From: Pirellula sp. SH-Sr6A
GTDB lineage: Bacteria; Planctomycetota; Planctomycetia; Pirellulales; Pirellulaceae
DNA length: 64,000 nucleotides
Assembly (NCBI RefSeq): GCF_001610875.1
Contig: NZ_CP011272.1
Location: 2,895,988-2,959,987, forward strand
Direction: 5' to 3'
Part shown: positions 19,301 through 28,298 of the stretch, piece after piece
Numbering within the stretch: the first letter of the stretch is position 1
Layout of the letters: every line of letters begins with the position of its first letter
Made by a program: the position numbers and the translations under genes
Notes under the pieces: generated by a model
Database searches by the model: none
The model's input: only the letters and a program-made list of their open reading frames with translations
What the model was told of the DNA's origin: nothing

Positions 19301-20359
19301 CTTTGCATCCGCGATCGCCTTTTCAATCGCGACAATGTTCGGTGCAATCTTTTGCTCGTTGGCCGCTGTAAGCCTTTGAATCGAAGCGGCGTATCTCGCC
19401 AAATTGGCATCGAGACCTTCAACCTCCGCGTAGCTGTGCAAGTAATGATCCATTTCTGATTTCGTTCGAGCGAAGGAAGACTGGATCGTTCTCACGTTTT
19501 CTGTGTCAACATCCATCTCGAAGGCTTCGATGCGCTGTCGCCACCCCTGGGTGGGTGGGGATACGAGTGGACCGGTTGCAGCAGGGTATGATTTTTTAAA
19601 ACGGTCGCGATGCGATTCGACCTCTTCGATTTGGGATTTCGTTGCTGCCAACGCAACTTGAAAGGAACTTAGCTCCCGCTGCTTGGCCAATGCGATGGCA
19701 GCTTCGCGGTCTGCATCGGATTGGATCGTCTGCTCTAGGCGTTGATTGATATTCTTGATCGTGTTTTGGACGGCATCGATAACACGTCCTCCCGACTTCA
19801 TAGCGAGGAGTGCCGGTTGATCCAATTCCCCTTGCCAGTGGCTTTCTCCCAGGTTCCTCGAGTCTTGTGCGTCGGAGGCAAAGTACGAAACTCTTCGCTG
19901 TTTGAGCATGAACACCAGGACCGCGCCGTCGGGTTCTCGGGTACGGGGATGCTCCAGTTTCCCGAAGTCGGTTTCGTTATTCAGTCGGGTTCCCAATTGA
20001 ACTTCGACCGCATCGATACCAGAAAAAGGTCGGTTGGGAGTACGGTAGATTTCGCCGCTCGCGTCATCGATGAGGACGACTAGCCAATGCGGCGCGTTTT
20101 GCTGAAGCCACTTCGCCAAATCGTTGAGACGCTTAGAATCCACTCCAATGTTGCCACGGGTGTAGAGTTGGTTTTCTGGCTTCCAGTTTGCAATGATCTC
20201 CGACACCGACTTGACCGCGACAGGGGTAGGAGATGTCGCTTTCGTCTGGGTTGATGAAGAGGGAGACGTAGACGAGGAGGAAGTGGGGGAGGCCTCTTGC
20301 GACCAGGCGGGTAGGGCAAGGAGGCAGATCCATGCTAGGTACAAAAGCCATCGTGCCAT
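16322..20359 (-). CDS. Large TPM-like membrane protein with coiled coils and Gly-rich tail
   Basis: A 1345-residue protein with a signal peptide (MARWLLYLAWICLLALPAWS) and a Ser/Thr/Pro-rich stretch. An N-terminal region (about 50-200) resembles TPM-domain (YgcG-type) proteins. A transmembrane helix near residue 410 (IAIGMLIALGAGVALFLRF) is followed by about 850 residues rich in charged and Gln/Ala heptad-like segments. The last 70 residues are Gly/Ser/Trp-rich and end in SGFSGSSW, much like the tail of TPM proteins. TPM proteins are usually 250-300 residues, so this is very long. The ATG at 20359 has GAGG upstream and is preferred over a frame extension to 20425. Possible roles include envelope maintenance or photosystem-repair-like chaperoning. 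No function is established. Confidence 0.8.
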   Translation of the reverse strand: MARWLLYLAWICLLALPAWSQEASPTSSSSTSPSSSTQTKATSPTPVAVKSVSEIIANWKPENQLYTRGNIGVDSKRLNDLAKWLQQNAPHWLVVLIDDASGEIYRTPNRPFSGIDAVEVQLGTRLNNETDFGKLEHPRTREPDGAVLVFMLKQRRVSYFASDAQDSRNLGESHWQGELDQPALLAMKSGGRVIDAVQNTIKNINQRLEQTIQSDADREAAIALAKQRELSSFQVALAATKSQIEEVESHRDRFKKSYPAATGPLVSPPTQGWRQRIEAFEMDVDTENVRTIQSSFARTKSEMDHYLHSYAEVEGLDANLARYAASIQRLTAANEQKIAPNIVAIEKAIADAKNSAGQGEMDVERHLSELNTLLEKATTELDVVQRAAAQRQAVWEWTRRIAIGMLIALGAGVALFLRFLYQRRIPIMNKAIRELAIREDAVQKETDRTGILFTRTNDLLGSKDRVEKRGYEGKTKELALQILTTIDNLFILSKEMRRVLDLAKSTIHPTSWRDRWKNRFSSELYSEGISYLNGKTLSFQEAHGLPRILRQQTREEHAANAKGEVEITYETAFALFEQQGIEATAMLDRLELALTSAQDQLTQSQNQLDATLELDRSLSENSDGRVLWELPSFLNVAAPKLANELRQIESKAMFDAVSVVEDWLPPIRQKVDSVHAIFNRVKQGCEVQFPAATAEGKSLADLGYRTDWISREFQTIVREWDQRLTSIVAKPSNVAITSSNSPTTAIEADLDGAFQALTQRVIDLSTTAKLVNTLEKDRVPILQEKVHAARGSIALKLGLPLEQIHFGKQSTTDSKFQRVEAELLTAKQLIAKGDQAAANSCVEQATEQLSKIEGATQSALEIVERFPEQFATFRKEVATSLERWTETRTQLEKWQSIYDPSVLQSQPSKPSDAPKQRSRSLDEVLGGAHQRLEFASDIIEQAQAKFKSGQVVQAAEHLLESQGAMAEAKWGIEFVVEFGKRLEQQETRNEKHREELTQWVKVLETNLEDPKASHATIQSIRTLIQSAQASLLEDVSTARKNPIAISRRWQELEERLNQLQSKLVSDRQAHAEAVRAVRGAKEQWNAAWALVQKSQTDGIPDSTATVEANDRIGKLKNAVNALEGTLEKPHGDWKDIDEQAYRLHATIDGAAKTLAGELKDAARVYEVFRRGSQAVFDAENWIGKRGSRVNAHDGTELLEKARKALQRGRYQDVVHFSQSAMEVATAAIQAGERNEQWLEMQHRAEMQKRQRHRRRSNSPFDGNGPSGGGGSFGGGFWPTVIIGGTGWPSSSSSDSWFGGSSGSSGGDGGLFGGGGGFGSGGGIDIGGGGWGGSSDNGSGFSGSSW
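16325..16570 (-). repeat. Gly/Ser-rich low-complexity tail coding region
   Basis: The 3' end of the TPM-like gene encodes repeated GGG, GGSSG and GGGWGG blocks with periodic Trp and Phe. This matches the glycine-rich tail common in TPM proteins. The DNA is correspondingly rich in CCACC and CCTCC on the plus strand. Confidence 0.7.
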
Positions 20360-20490
20360 TCCGACCTCTTCCAGCGTTGAGATGCGTAAGAAAACTGGTT
20401 TACCAAGCGGCGCTCGCCACGTCATGGTACATGAAGTGAGCGCGATCTCAATGCTCAGGCCTAATTACCACGCCGGGGTGGCGCGCTCGT

Positions 20491-23400
20491 TTAGAAGTCC
20501 TTTCGTTCTGCTTTCACGGGCGGAATTGCTTCGGGCGCGCCTTTGTTCGTCGGTTTGCCATTCGGTTTATCTCCTTTGAAGAACTGAAACGGGAGATTGA
20601 ACAAATCGAGATTCATCGCGGGTAACTTTTCGCTTTCCTCCGAGGATGCGGAGTTGGCCGGTGTCGCCGGGAGGCGTTCCATGGAGATTCGACTGATCAA
20701 AACGAGCCGTTCCGGCAATTGGGTCAAATGGGCATGGGCGCCTCGAAACCAATCCAACCAAGGAACGCGATAGGTCGGCGCCGGAATCGCGTGCTCTGGA
20801 TCGAATCCGATGTAGTCGGGATCGGAACGACCGGAATCGATGCGTGGTTTTTCCACGCTCGCTTCCCAAGCGGTGCTAATCCAGTAGTTCGATCTCTCTT
20901 GCGATGCACTTTTCACGGGCTCGTACGTTCCCCCCAGCGGGCATTGCAACCTCGCATCGAGAAGCTGCTCGGCAGCTTGGAGCGCTTCCTCGGTGGGGAT
21001 ATGAAGCTGCTCCTGCATCGCATCCAAGAGCATGAGATTGCCCCGCGAAGTTTGGGCCGCACGCCGGAAGGAGAGGATGTTGAAGAAGGAAGAAACGCGG
21101 CTGTTTTTAAGGTCCCCAATAAACACACGACCTTGCGCAAAATCGGCGGCTGGCACTGGGCGAATCCAGTTCAAGCAATGTTCGAGAATGCTCCGGTCGA
21201 ACGAAACAATACTGAACCCTCCTCCTTGCCAACGCCACAACCCAAACAAGCTTCGTGAAAACCCGTACGCATCGGGTCCCCCCCCTCCCAATCCAAACGG
21301 AAGGCGATCGAGATAACCAGGGCTTGGCCAAGTCCCCAAGTAACCCGGAATCGACTTGAGCACACGCAGTGTTGCTAGCAGGCCTTTCGTTTCTCCTGGA
21401 ATAGGTGGGTCAAGATCCTTGACCCCGGCAAAAAGTACGTGATTGGGAGACGGACGCCCGAGAGGTGTTTCACCCGACAAGTGGACTTGCACATGGATCA
21501 TGTCATCGCGGGGGAGTTCGATCTCCGTTTGGACCGGTTCCCCCAAGAGGCGTGAAATCCATCCATACTTGTCTCGCCCGAGCGGTGCGATATATCCCTC
21601 AACGACCAAGTTCTCCACCGAGGGAACGTCTTGATCTACGAAGCGGCGAATTCCGAACATCAAAGGATCGGTCTGTTGCCAACGGGTAGCGTAGAAGTGC
21701 GATTGTTCCTGATAGTCATCGAATTCCTCCTGGGAGCATTCCAGCAGGGGAACATCTGCGATAGGAAGGAAACTCCCACGAGCCCCTCGTAAGGAGTCGT
21801 GCCACTGACCGTTGAACGAAAGTGTTTGCGAGCCATCGATCCGGGATTGGAAGGTGTCAGGCAGATATCCGCGTCGCATCAAAGAATCGATCGATCCCCC
21901 TTTTTCCGATCCCAACGCATTCGCTTCCGCGTTGGCGACACGCGATGCCATCTCCGCGATTTCAATCGAAGCAATCGCTTTGAGTCGCCGACGAAGCTCG
22001 ATTTGGTATTGGGGGGACACCAAATTGCGGAAGAACTCGGAGGACAGGTAGGCGAACACACTGTACTCATTGCTCAGCGGCATCGTGAACCGGGCAAATC
22101 GAAAGGCGTCGGAGTGCGCCAACGATGGCCCACCGTCTGCAACTTCGAGAAACCGCTTCGCAATGGATTGGCTCGTTGTGAGGAGAAGGTAGTTATCCCG
22201 CTCAACCATAAACGATCGGACTTGATTGTCCGGCGTGCTTAGCAGTGAGATTTTTTTGCCTTCCAACTCGACATCTTCAAGCTTGATTCCACGCGACCGA
22301 TATTGCTGCAAGGCCGTCTTTCGATCACCCTCCATCGAAGACCTTAGCAAGGCCATGTTCTTCGCTTCGAAGAGGATCCCCATGGTGGGTCCTTCTTGCA
22401 GATACAAGTCTTGACCGATAATGGCCATATCCGAAATGATCGAGTCTCCAAAGAGCTTGCCCACCATCGTGGTCTTCGCATTGAGCATCCTCTCCATGCG
22501 ATCATTGGTTTGATAGTTCAAGCCTCGAAGAACGGCGAGTTGCGCCAAGTCGCCACCGCGCGATTCTCCAAACTGCTTGAACCAAATAAAGTTAGCGAAG
22601 CTACCAAATCGGATGTAGAAACACTCCGGCGGGATGCGATATGCGATCGGTTCGACAGCAAGATCGTCTGGAACGGCCGGGGATGCGATCTCCGTCCAAC
22701 GAGGCGGGGCCGGAATTGGACGCATAGGTTGCTCTAAACCTGAAGACTGGTTCAAGGTTTCGCGATGCAACTCCGAGCGAAGAGATTCGACCCCTGCGAC
22801 CAAGGCGATGGTTGGCATCGGATCCTGCTGCGGTTCGTCGGGCTTGAACGGCTTTCTAGAAAGGTTGGGTATGGGGTACCCAAAGCGACGGCCCAGCATA
22901 TGAATCAGGTAATTCTCCACAATGGAAGGATAATCGCTTCGCTCGATCTGGGTTTTGGCTTGGGCGACATAACCATCCCACCATGATTGGCGGAGCAACT
23001 CCAATGTGAGGGGGGCTCTGCCATTTTCCTCGGGCGCGGTTTGCCCTGGAGCGATTGGCCGGACGTCCACCGTTGTGTTGAGATCACCAGCGATTTGGAT
23101 CGTAAAGGGACTCTCCCCCGTGAAAAGGAACTGCACTCGAACGACTTCGGGTGGATCGATCTGCTCCTTCGCTAAATTCACCGCATTGCGAATCCTTTGC
23201 ACCAAAGCGCCGAGTCGAGGGCGTTCCGAAGCGATGCGAGGTGGTGGCGTTGGAGCCGGCGGTGGCTCCGTGGTAACAATATCGATCGCAGGAAAAAAGA
23301 CCCGCGATTCTTCGTTCGTGACAATCAAACGCACCGAAGCCGTTTCAGAAACTTGGCCAGCAGGAATCACGACTTGGGCAACACCGTATGGCTGGCCAGC

Positions 23401-23517
23401 GATCGCTTGGACGCTCAACGGATTGGTTTGAGCATCGGCTACTGATGGTCGCATCACTGCAGCAACCAAGGCCGTTATCGCGAAAAGCGACGGGTACAAT
23501 CCCTTCATTCCATTCAT
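20491..23517 (-). CDS. Exported protein of unknown function (1008 residues)
   Basis: I do not recognise the family. The N-terminus has a signal peptide (hydrophobic ITALVAAVM, likely cleaved after VADA at about 26-29). A Pro-rich linker (TEPPPAPTPPP) lies near residue 88, and no further transmembrane helix is obvious. The body has few charged repeats and looks globular. A segment around FYIRFGSFANFIWFKQFGE and a Pro/Lys-rich end (last 60 residues) are noticeable. The gene starts 6 bp after the stop of a sulfatase on the same strand, so it is almost certainly co-transcribed with the sulfatases. A second ATG at codon 4 (23508) is also possible. It might bind the sulfated substrate or be a structural envelope protein. 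Both are guesses. Confidence 0.85.
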   Translation of the reverse strand: MNGMKGLYPSLFAITALVAAVMRPSVADAQTNPLSVQAIAGQPYGVAQVVIPAGQVSETASVRLIVTNEESRVFFPAIDIVTTEPPPAPTPPPRIASERPRLGALVQRIRNAVNLAKEQIDPPEVVRVQFLFTGESPFTIQIAGDLNTTVDVRPIAPGQTAPEENGRAPLTLELLRQSWWDGYVAQAKTQIERSDYPSIVENYLIHMLGRRFGYPIPNLSRKPFKPDEPQQDPMPTIALVAGVESLRSELHRETLNQSSGLEQPMRPIPAPPRWTEIASPAVPDDLAVEPIAYRIPPECFYIRFGSFANFIWFKQFGESRGGDLAQLAVLRGLNYQTNDRMERMLNAKTTMVGKLFGDSIISDMAIIGQDLYLQEGPTMGILFEAKNMALLRSSMEGDRKTALQQYRSRGIKLEDVELEGKKISLLSTPDNQVRSFMVERDNYLLLTTSQSIAKRFLEVADGGPSLAHSDAFRFARFTMPLSNEYSVFAYLSSEFFRNLVSPQYQIELRRRLKAIASIEIAEMASRVANAEANALGSEKGGSIDSLMRRGYLPDTFQSRIDGSQTLSFNGQWHDSLRGARGSFLPIADVPLLECSQEEFDDYQEQSHFYATRWQQTDPLMFGIRRFVDQDVPSVENLVVEGYIAPLGRDKYGWISRLLGEPVQTEIELPRDDMIHVQVHLSGETPLGRPSPNHVLFAGVKDLDPPIPGETKGLLATLRVLKSIPGYLGTWPSPGYLDRLPFGLGGGGPDAYGFSRSLFGLWRWQGGGFSIVSFDRSILEHCLNWIRPVPAADFAQGRVFIGDLKNSRVSSFFNILSFRRAAQTSRGNLMLLDAMQEQLHIPTEEALQAAEQLLDARLQCPLGGTYEPVKSASQERSNYWISTAWEASVEKPRIDSGRSDPDYIGFDPEHAIPAPTYRVPWLDWFRGAHAHLTQLPERLVLISRISMERLPATPANSASSEESEKLPAMNLDLFNLPFQFFKGDKPNGKPTNKGAPEAIPPVKAERKDF

Positions 23518-23523
23518 CCTAGG

Positions 23524-25053
23524 TTAGCGAATCTTTTGATCAGGAAGCTCCTGCTTCACTCCTTCATCGATCGGCATGGGATCCATCCCATCGCCCAAAC
23601 CAACGTCCTGCATTACATGTGCCAATTCGGACTTCATTTCTCGAACAACGGAGGCATATTCTGGCAACTCGACGAGATTTAGCTTTTCTTCTGGATCCGA
23701 TTTCAAGTCGTAAAGCTCTGCGAGGTGCCTGTCGGGGGATCCATCACCGTGAGGGTAACGGGCATACTTCCATCGGTCGGTGCGCACGGCGCGAACGTTC
23801 GGTGTGTAGGGGAACTGCTTTTCGTAGTTGTAGTAGTAGAGCCAAGACTTCCTCCAGGGTGCATCATCTTGCTTTAGCAACGGGACCCATGAACGGCCAT
23901 CGATATCCTCCAGGGGCGGTGCCTCGCACAGTTCGAGCAGGCTGGGAGCCAAATCGATTGTCAGAACTTGCTGATCGATGGTTTTGGGTCCGCCTGGAAG
24001 GAATCGCTTGGGGAGTTTGGCCAGCTGCACGATGCGAATGCTCGGCTCATGCGGCGTTCGCTTGTCGACCATCCCGTGCTCACCGTTCAAGATCCCGTTG
24101 TCACTCATATACACGACAATGGTATTTTCCAGATCGCCTCGCTTTTGAAGCGTCTGCAGCAGTTGCCCGACGCTGTCATCGACCGACAGGAGCGTGCCCC
24201 AGTAAGCGCGCGTCATGGCTTCAAAGTCTTTCACCGCGGCAGGACTATCATCAGGAAACTTCTTCCGCCAGTCGAAGAGGGGGCCATAAATGCCGTGCCA
24301 AGTATAAAGTCGCTCGCGAATCCAAGTCGGTTTGTTCGACAATTGAAAAGCGGTGTCGGGATAGGGAACGGAGACGTTGGCGAACGCGCCGTCGTACTTC
24401 TTTTCAGGGAAGTAGAAGCTGTGTGGAGCTTTGTGACCGATCATCATGCACCACGGCTTACTGCCGTCCTGCTTTCCTAGCCATTGCTCCGCCAGGTCGG
24501 TGACAACATGGGTGTAATAGCCTGGGAGGACCTCTCGCTTCAAACCGTTCAAATTGAACTCGGTGTCGAAGTACTTGCCCTGCCCTTTGTGGGTGACGAA
24601 CCAATCAAACCCAGGGCGGGGCGAGTCATCCTCCTCGCCCATATGCCATTTACCGATGTAAGCCGTCGCATAACCAGATTGCTGCAACCGTTTCGGAAAG
24701 CTCTGCAAATTAGCAGGGTAATCCGTGAAGTTGTCCTTCACCCCATGCTTGTGCGCGTACTGACCGCTCAGGATACTCGCGCGGCTCGGTGAACAGAGAG
24801 ACGTCGTGCAGAAGGCATTGCGAAAGTAAATCCCTTCCTTTCCAAGCCGATCGATATTCGGCGTCTTTAGATGAGGGTGCCCGGCCAGCCCCAATGCATC
24901 CCAACGTTGGTCATCGGTCAATATAAAAAGGACGTTCGGCCTTCGCTGCACTTCATTACAAAACGATGCACCTACACCCATCAAAGCAATGGCCAGTGCA
25001 ATCCCCATGCGAAAGAAAACCATTCGCTGTGTACTCGCTGTCATGAACGTCAT
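23524..25053 (-). CDS. Exported sulfatase, third of a tandem set
   Basis: A 509-residue formylglycine sulfatase. The leader includes MGIALAIALMGVGASF (16-31). The metal site begins NVLFILTDDQRWDALG (40-55). The CSPSR signature gives Cys87 as the residue to be oxidised, followed by ASILSGQ. GKWHMG and YMSDNGILNGEHG mark later active-site segments. The TDDQRWDALG start resembles sulfatases acting on N-acetylhexosamine or iduronate sulfates, but the substrate cannot be fixed. The frame runs upstream to 25116, next to the preceding sulfatase stop. The ATG at 25053 has AAGGA just upstream and is directly followed by the signal peptide, so it is preferred. Confidence 0.93.
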   Translation of the reverse strand: MTFMTASTQRMVFFRMGIALAIALMGVGASFCNEVQRRPNVLFILTDDQRWDALGLAGHPHLKTPNIDRLGKEGIYFRNAFCTTSLCSPSRASILSGQYAHKHGVKDNFTDYPANLQSFPKRLQQSGYATAYIGKWHMGEEDDSPRPGFDWFVTHKGQGKYFDTEFNLNGLKREVLPGYYTHVVTDLAEQWLGKQDGSKPWCMMIGHKAPHSFYFPEKKYDGAFANVSVPYPDTAFQLSNKPTWIRERLYTWHGIYGPLFDWRKKFPDDSPAAVKDFEAMTRAYWGTLLSVDDSVGQLLQTLQKRGDLENTIVVYMSDNGILNGEHGMVDKRTPHEPSIRIVQLAKLPKRFLPGGPKTIDQQVLTIDLAPSLLELCEAPPLEDIDGRSWVPLLKQDDAPWRKSWLYYYNYEKQFPYTPNVRAVRTDRWKYARYPHGDGSPDRHLAELYDLKSDPEEKLNLVELPEYASVVREMKSELAHVMQDVGLGDGMDPMPIDEGVKQELPDQKIR

Positions 25054-25112
25054 CTTGTCCTTGCTCCGAATCTTGCAGCCATCCACCGAAAAATCCCACC
25101 ATACCTTCGCTT

Positions 25113-26714
25113 TCACCGCTCGCGCGTTGGCTCAAAATCGGACGGCTCGACCCAACCTGCAGAAACCTTTTCGCCCCGACTCCATTGCTCGTAGAAACCG
25201 GCGCCACTGGTGACGGGGTAACGATCAAAAATGTCACCTTGCCCTCGCATGCGAGGATCCCCTTGCTCACTCAGTTTCTGTTCCATCTGTTCTCGCATTG
25301 CGATCAAAGTCGATTGCGCGTCGGGAATCGCAGCCAAGTTGCGAACGCAATCGGGGTCTTGTTGGAGGTCAAAGAGTTCTTCGGCTGGACGCAATCCGAA
25401 GCAGAACTGCCAAAAAGGATCGGTGCGATTCGCTCGACCTCTCTGGAGAATAGCTGTTTTGGTGGGACTACCATCGGTATCGAGGTAACCGGTTTCCGGG
25501 TTCCCAGCGGGCCAGCGTGCAGGTTCGAAATTTCGCAAGTAGAGGTAATTCTCCGTGACGATTCCGCGAATCGGGTAACCGACGTCTCCGGGTCGTCCCA
25601 CATCGTTTCGTTCGCGGCCGACCAGTGCATAAGTTCGCTCGGGGTCGACTTGCCCACTCCCCTCGCTTTCCAAAATATTGCGCCAGGATCGACCTGACAT
25701 GGGAGCCATGCCTGCGGTGTTGGAATTCACACCAGCCAAATCGAGCAAAGTGGGAGCAACATCGGTGAAGTCGACAAAGTCATGAATCTCGCGATGGGAC
25801 GTGCCAATCCCTTGAGGCCAGCGGATGGCTAAGGGGACGTGATTAGAATCGTGGTAGGCGTAGCCCTTGCAACGAGGAAAGGGCATGCCATGGTCGGATG
25901 TGACAATGACGAGGGTATTTTCTGCGAGTTGCCGTCGATCCAATTCGTCTAAGATTCGCATGAGGTGGGAGTCGAGGTATTCGACTTCCATGGCGTAATC
26001 GAGCATATCGCGTCGTGTTATCGAGTCATCGGGCCAATAGGAGGGGACACGGTCGATATCCTGGAGTTTCTTTTGCGCTTTTGCTTCTCCGACTCCCAGC
26101 TCATAAGGGCGATGGGGTTCTTGAAAGCCGACCCAAAAACACCATGGTTTGTCGGCGATCGTTTGGTCTAAGAAATCTGCAAAGTTGGCTGCGTAATCAT
26201 TGGGAGCGACCCCCTTTGCGATAGGGCGAACTGTCTTGCGTTGAAACGGCTTGCCAATCATTTGCCGGTCTTCCCCCTTCGCATTTTTTGCCACCCCAGG
26301 CCCCCAGCCTTTTCCGGTCAAGCCAACTTGCCAGCCGTTGTCCCGCAAGACTTCGGGCCAAGTTTTGAATTTGGCGGGGAAGAAGGAGAGATGGTTCCCG
26401 GCTTCTTCCAGTTGCCATGAATGGCGTCCGGTGAGAAGGATCGATCGCGACGGAGCGCACTTCGCGTTGGGGGTGTAAGCATGGCGAAAGAGGAGCCCTT
26501 CGTTGACCACGCGGTCGAACGCGGGAGTGGTAACCCAAGGTGTACCGTAGGAGCTCGCATGGGCCCCCCAATCGTCCGCGATCACGAAGAGAATGTTCGG
26601 CGTGGTGACGGAGAGGGCGTCGGAATCGGACGCTGAGAGTCCTTTCCCCATCATGGCGGCCAGCGACAAGAGGAGGAGCGTCAGTTTGTTTCGCCAATGT
26701 ATCACGGAAATCAT
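25113..26714 (-). CDS. Exported sulfatase, heparan N-sulfatase-like
   Basis: A 533-residue sulfatase with a signal peptide (hydrophobic LTLLLLSLAAMM, 11-22). The metal-binding start is NILFVIADDWGAHASSYG (40-57) and the formylglycine site is CAPSR with Cys86. The segment around WVTTPAFDRVVNEG and the spacing to CAPSR resemble the sulfamidase (heparan N-sulfatase) branch, an inference only. VTSDHGMPFPRCKGYAYH is a typical metal-site segment. The ATG at 26714 overlaps the preceding sulfatase stop as ATGA, and GGAAAGGGAA lies just upstream, so translation is probably coupled. A frame extension to 26744 lies inside the upstream gene and is not used. Confidence 0.93.
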   Translation of the reverse strand: MISVIHWRNKLTLLLLSLAAMMGKGLSASDSDALSVTTPNILFVIADDWGAHASSYGTPWVTTPAFDRVVNEGLLFRHAYTPNAKCAPSRSILLTGRHSWQLEEAGNHLSFFPAKFKTWPEVLRDNGWQVGLTGKGWGPGVAKNAKGEDRQMIGKPFQRKTVRPIAKGVAPNDYAANFADFLDQTIADKPWCFWVGFQEPHRPYELGVGEAKAQKKLQDIDRVPSYWPDDSITRRDMLDYAMEVEYLDSHLMRILDELDRRQLAENTLVIVTSDHGMPFPRCKGYAYHDSNHVPLAIRWPQGIGTSHREIHDFVDFTDVAPTLLDLAGVNSNTAGMAPMSGRSWRNILESEGSGQVDPERTYALVGRERNDVGRPGDVGYPIRGIVTENYLYLRNFEPARWPAGNPETGYLDTDGSPTKTAILQRGRANRTDPFWQFCFGLRPAEELFDLQQDPDCVRNLAAIPDAQSTLIAMREQMEQKLSEQGDPRMRGQGDIFDRYPVTSGAGFYEQWSRGEKVSAGWVEPSDFEPTRER

Positions 26715-28153
26715 GGTCGATTCCCTTTCCACTGAGGCTGCCAATCAGGCGATTCGGTTCTCGCCGTACTCAAGAAGTCTCCGATCTTCTTCGCAATTTC
26801 CGGATGTTCGTCCGCAACATTCTTTTGTTCACGAATATCGGTATGGGTATCGAATAAGCGGATGGGATCGTTCGGGCCGTTCGCGCGAATTCCTTTCCAT
26901 CGCCCCTGATAGAGAGCTGCTTGACGGAACCCACCTTCGTGAAACTCCCAATAGAGAAACTCGTGTTTTATCTGTTTGCCCGTTCCCTTCAACGTGGGGA
27001 CGAAGCTAATCGAGTCCCGGCCGCTGGGGAGTTCGGTTTGAGCTAGTTCGGCGGCGGTCGCCATCCAGTCGCCGAAGTAAGCAACGTGGTTGCTCGTGGT
27101 TCCAGCTGCGATCGTCTTCGGCCACCAAGCGATGCAGGGAACTCGGATCCCTCCATCGGTGAGACTTCGTTTGATCCCGGTGAAAGGTCCGGAGGGTTGG
27201 AACCGAGTCAAATCGTGATTGGCCTCGTTATGAGGTCCGTTGTCGCTCGTAAAGATGACCAATGTCTTTTCATCGATTTGCAACTCTCGCAAGCTTTGGA
27301 GCATGCGTCCGACGTATTCATCCATGAGGGACACCATCGCCGCTTGCCCCTTATCCTGTTTCTTCCAATCATTGTCCGCGTAGGCACCGAAGTCCGGAAC
27401 CTCGGTACCGTCTTTCAGTTCCCGATTACGTTCGTTATTGGCGTGAGGAATCACCAAACTCCAGTAGAGAAAGAAGGGACGATTCGCATTCTCCTTCACA
27501 AACTCCAACCCTTCCTCGAGGATTCGTTCATCGGCGAAAGCAACCGCTTTGGTCGCGTACCCTCCACCTTGGTCACCCACTCGAACGCATTCGTTCGGGA
27601 GTGAGACACGTTCTTCATTGCGCCAGAGGAATTCGGGATAGTGGTTGTGCGCATGGACTTGATTGAGGTAGCCGAAGAAATGGTCGAAGCCTTGGCGGCG
27701 AGGTAACCCGGCATCGGCATCGCCGATATCGCCGAGCCCCCATTTGCCAGCAAGCGCTGTTCTGTAGCCTGCTTGTTGAAGCACTTTTGCGACCGTGATG
27801 TCGTCGGGGCGAAGGGACTGAGCGATCGGGTTTGTTTTTCCAGCGTTCCCCCGAACACGCGTTCGACCGTGGTGTTGGCCAGTCATTAAGACGCTGCGGG
27901 AGGGTGCGCAGACCGTCGCGCCTGCGTAGAAATGGGTAAACAGCAGACCTTCTTGGGCCATGCGATCGATGTGAGGAGTCTGGATGACTTTCTGCCCGTA
28001 ACACCCCAGTTCACCATAGCCGAGGTCATCCGCCATAATCCAAATTATGTTGGGGCGCTCTGCGGCATGGAGTGGTAGAGACAAAGCCACGAAGAGAATC
28101 GAGCCGACGGCGAGCAGTCCCTTCGCGACGATTGGATGAGCAATACCGATCAT
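26711..28153 (-). CDS. Exported arylsulfatase-like sulfatase, first of a tandem set
   Basis: A 480-residue sulfatase with a signal peptide (LLAVGSILFVALSLPLHA, 13-30). The fold begins NIIWIMADDLGYGELGCYG (35-53), typical of arylsulfatase A-like enzymes, and the formylglycine site is CAPSR with Cys82. GKWGLGDIGDA and FTSDNGPHNEA are later active-site segments. It is the promoter-proximal member of a run of three sulfatases plus the 1008-residue protein, all on the minus strand. Several different sulfatases in one transcription unit suggest stepwise desulfation of one complex polysaccharide. The substrate is not known. 145 bp separate it from the CX4CH gene upstream, where a promoter may lie. 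Confidence 0.94.
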   Translation of the reverse strand: MIGIAHPIVAKGLLAVGSILFVALSLPLHAAERPNIIWIMADDLGYGELGCYGQKVIQTPHIDRMAQEGLLFTHFYAGATVCAPSRSVLMTGQHHGRTRVRGNAGKTNPIAQSLRPDDITVAKVLQQAGYRTALAGKWGLGDIGDADAGLPRRQGFDHFFGYLNQVHAHNHYPEFLWRNEERVSLPNECVRVGDQGGGYATKAVAFADERILEEGLEFVKENANRPFFLYWSLVIPHANNERNRELKDGTEVPDFGAYADNDWKKQDKGQAAMVSLMDEYVGRMLQSLRELQIDEKTLVIFTSDNGPHNEANHDLTRFQPSGPFTGIKRSLTDGGIRVPCIAWWPKTIAAGTTSNHVAYFGDWMATAAELAQTELPSGRDSISFVPTLKGTGKQIKHEFLYWEFHEGGFRQAALYQGRWKGIRANGPNDPIRLFDTHTDIREQKNVADEHPEIAKKIGDFLSTARTESPDWQPQWKGNRP

Positions 28154-28298
28154 CGTATACGTAGACCTTTGAAGAATGGAGAGGTGGTTAGGGCCCGGAT
28201 CGCTTTACGCGACTCCGGTCGATCTGCCACTCACCATATAGGTCCGAGACGCTCGCGTCAAAGAGAACACGAGACTTTCAAGAACTCATCGACGGTTG

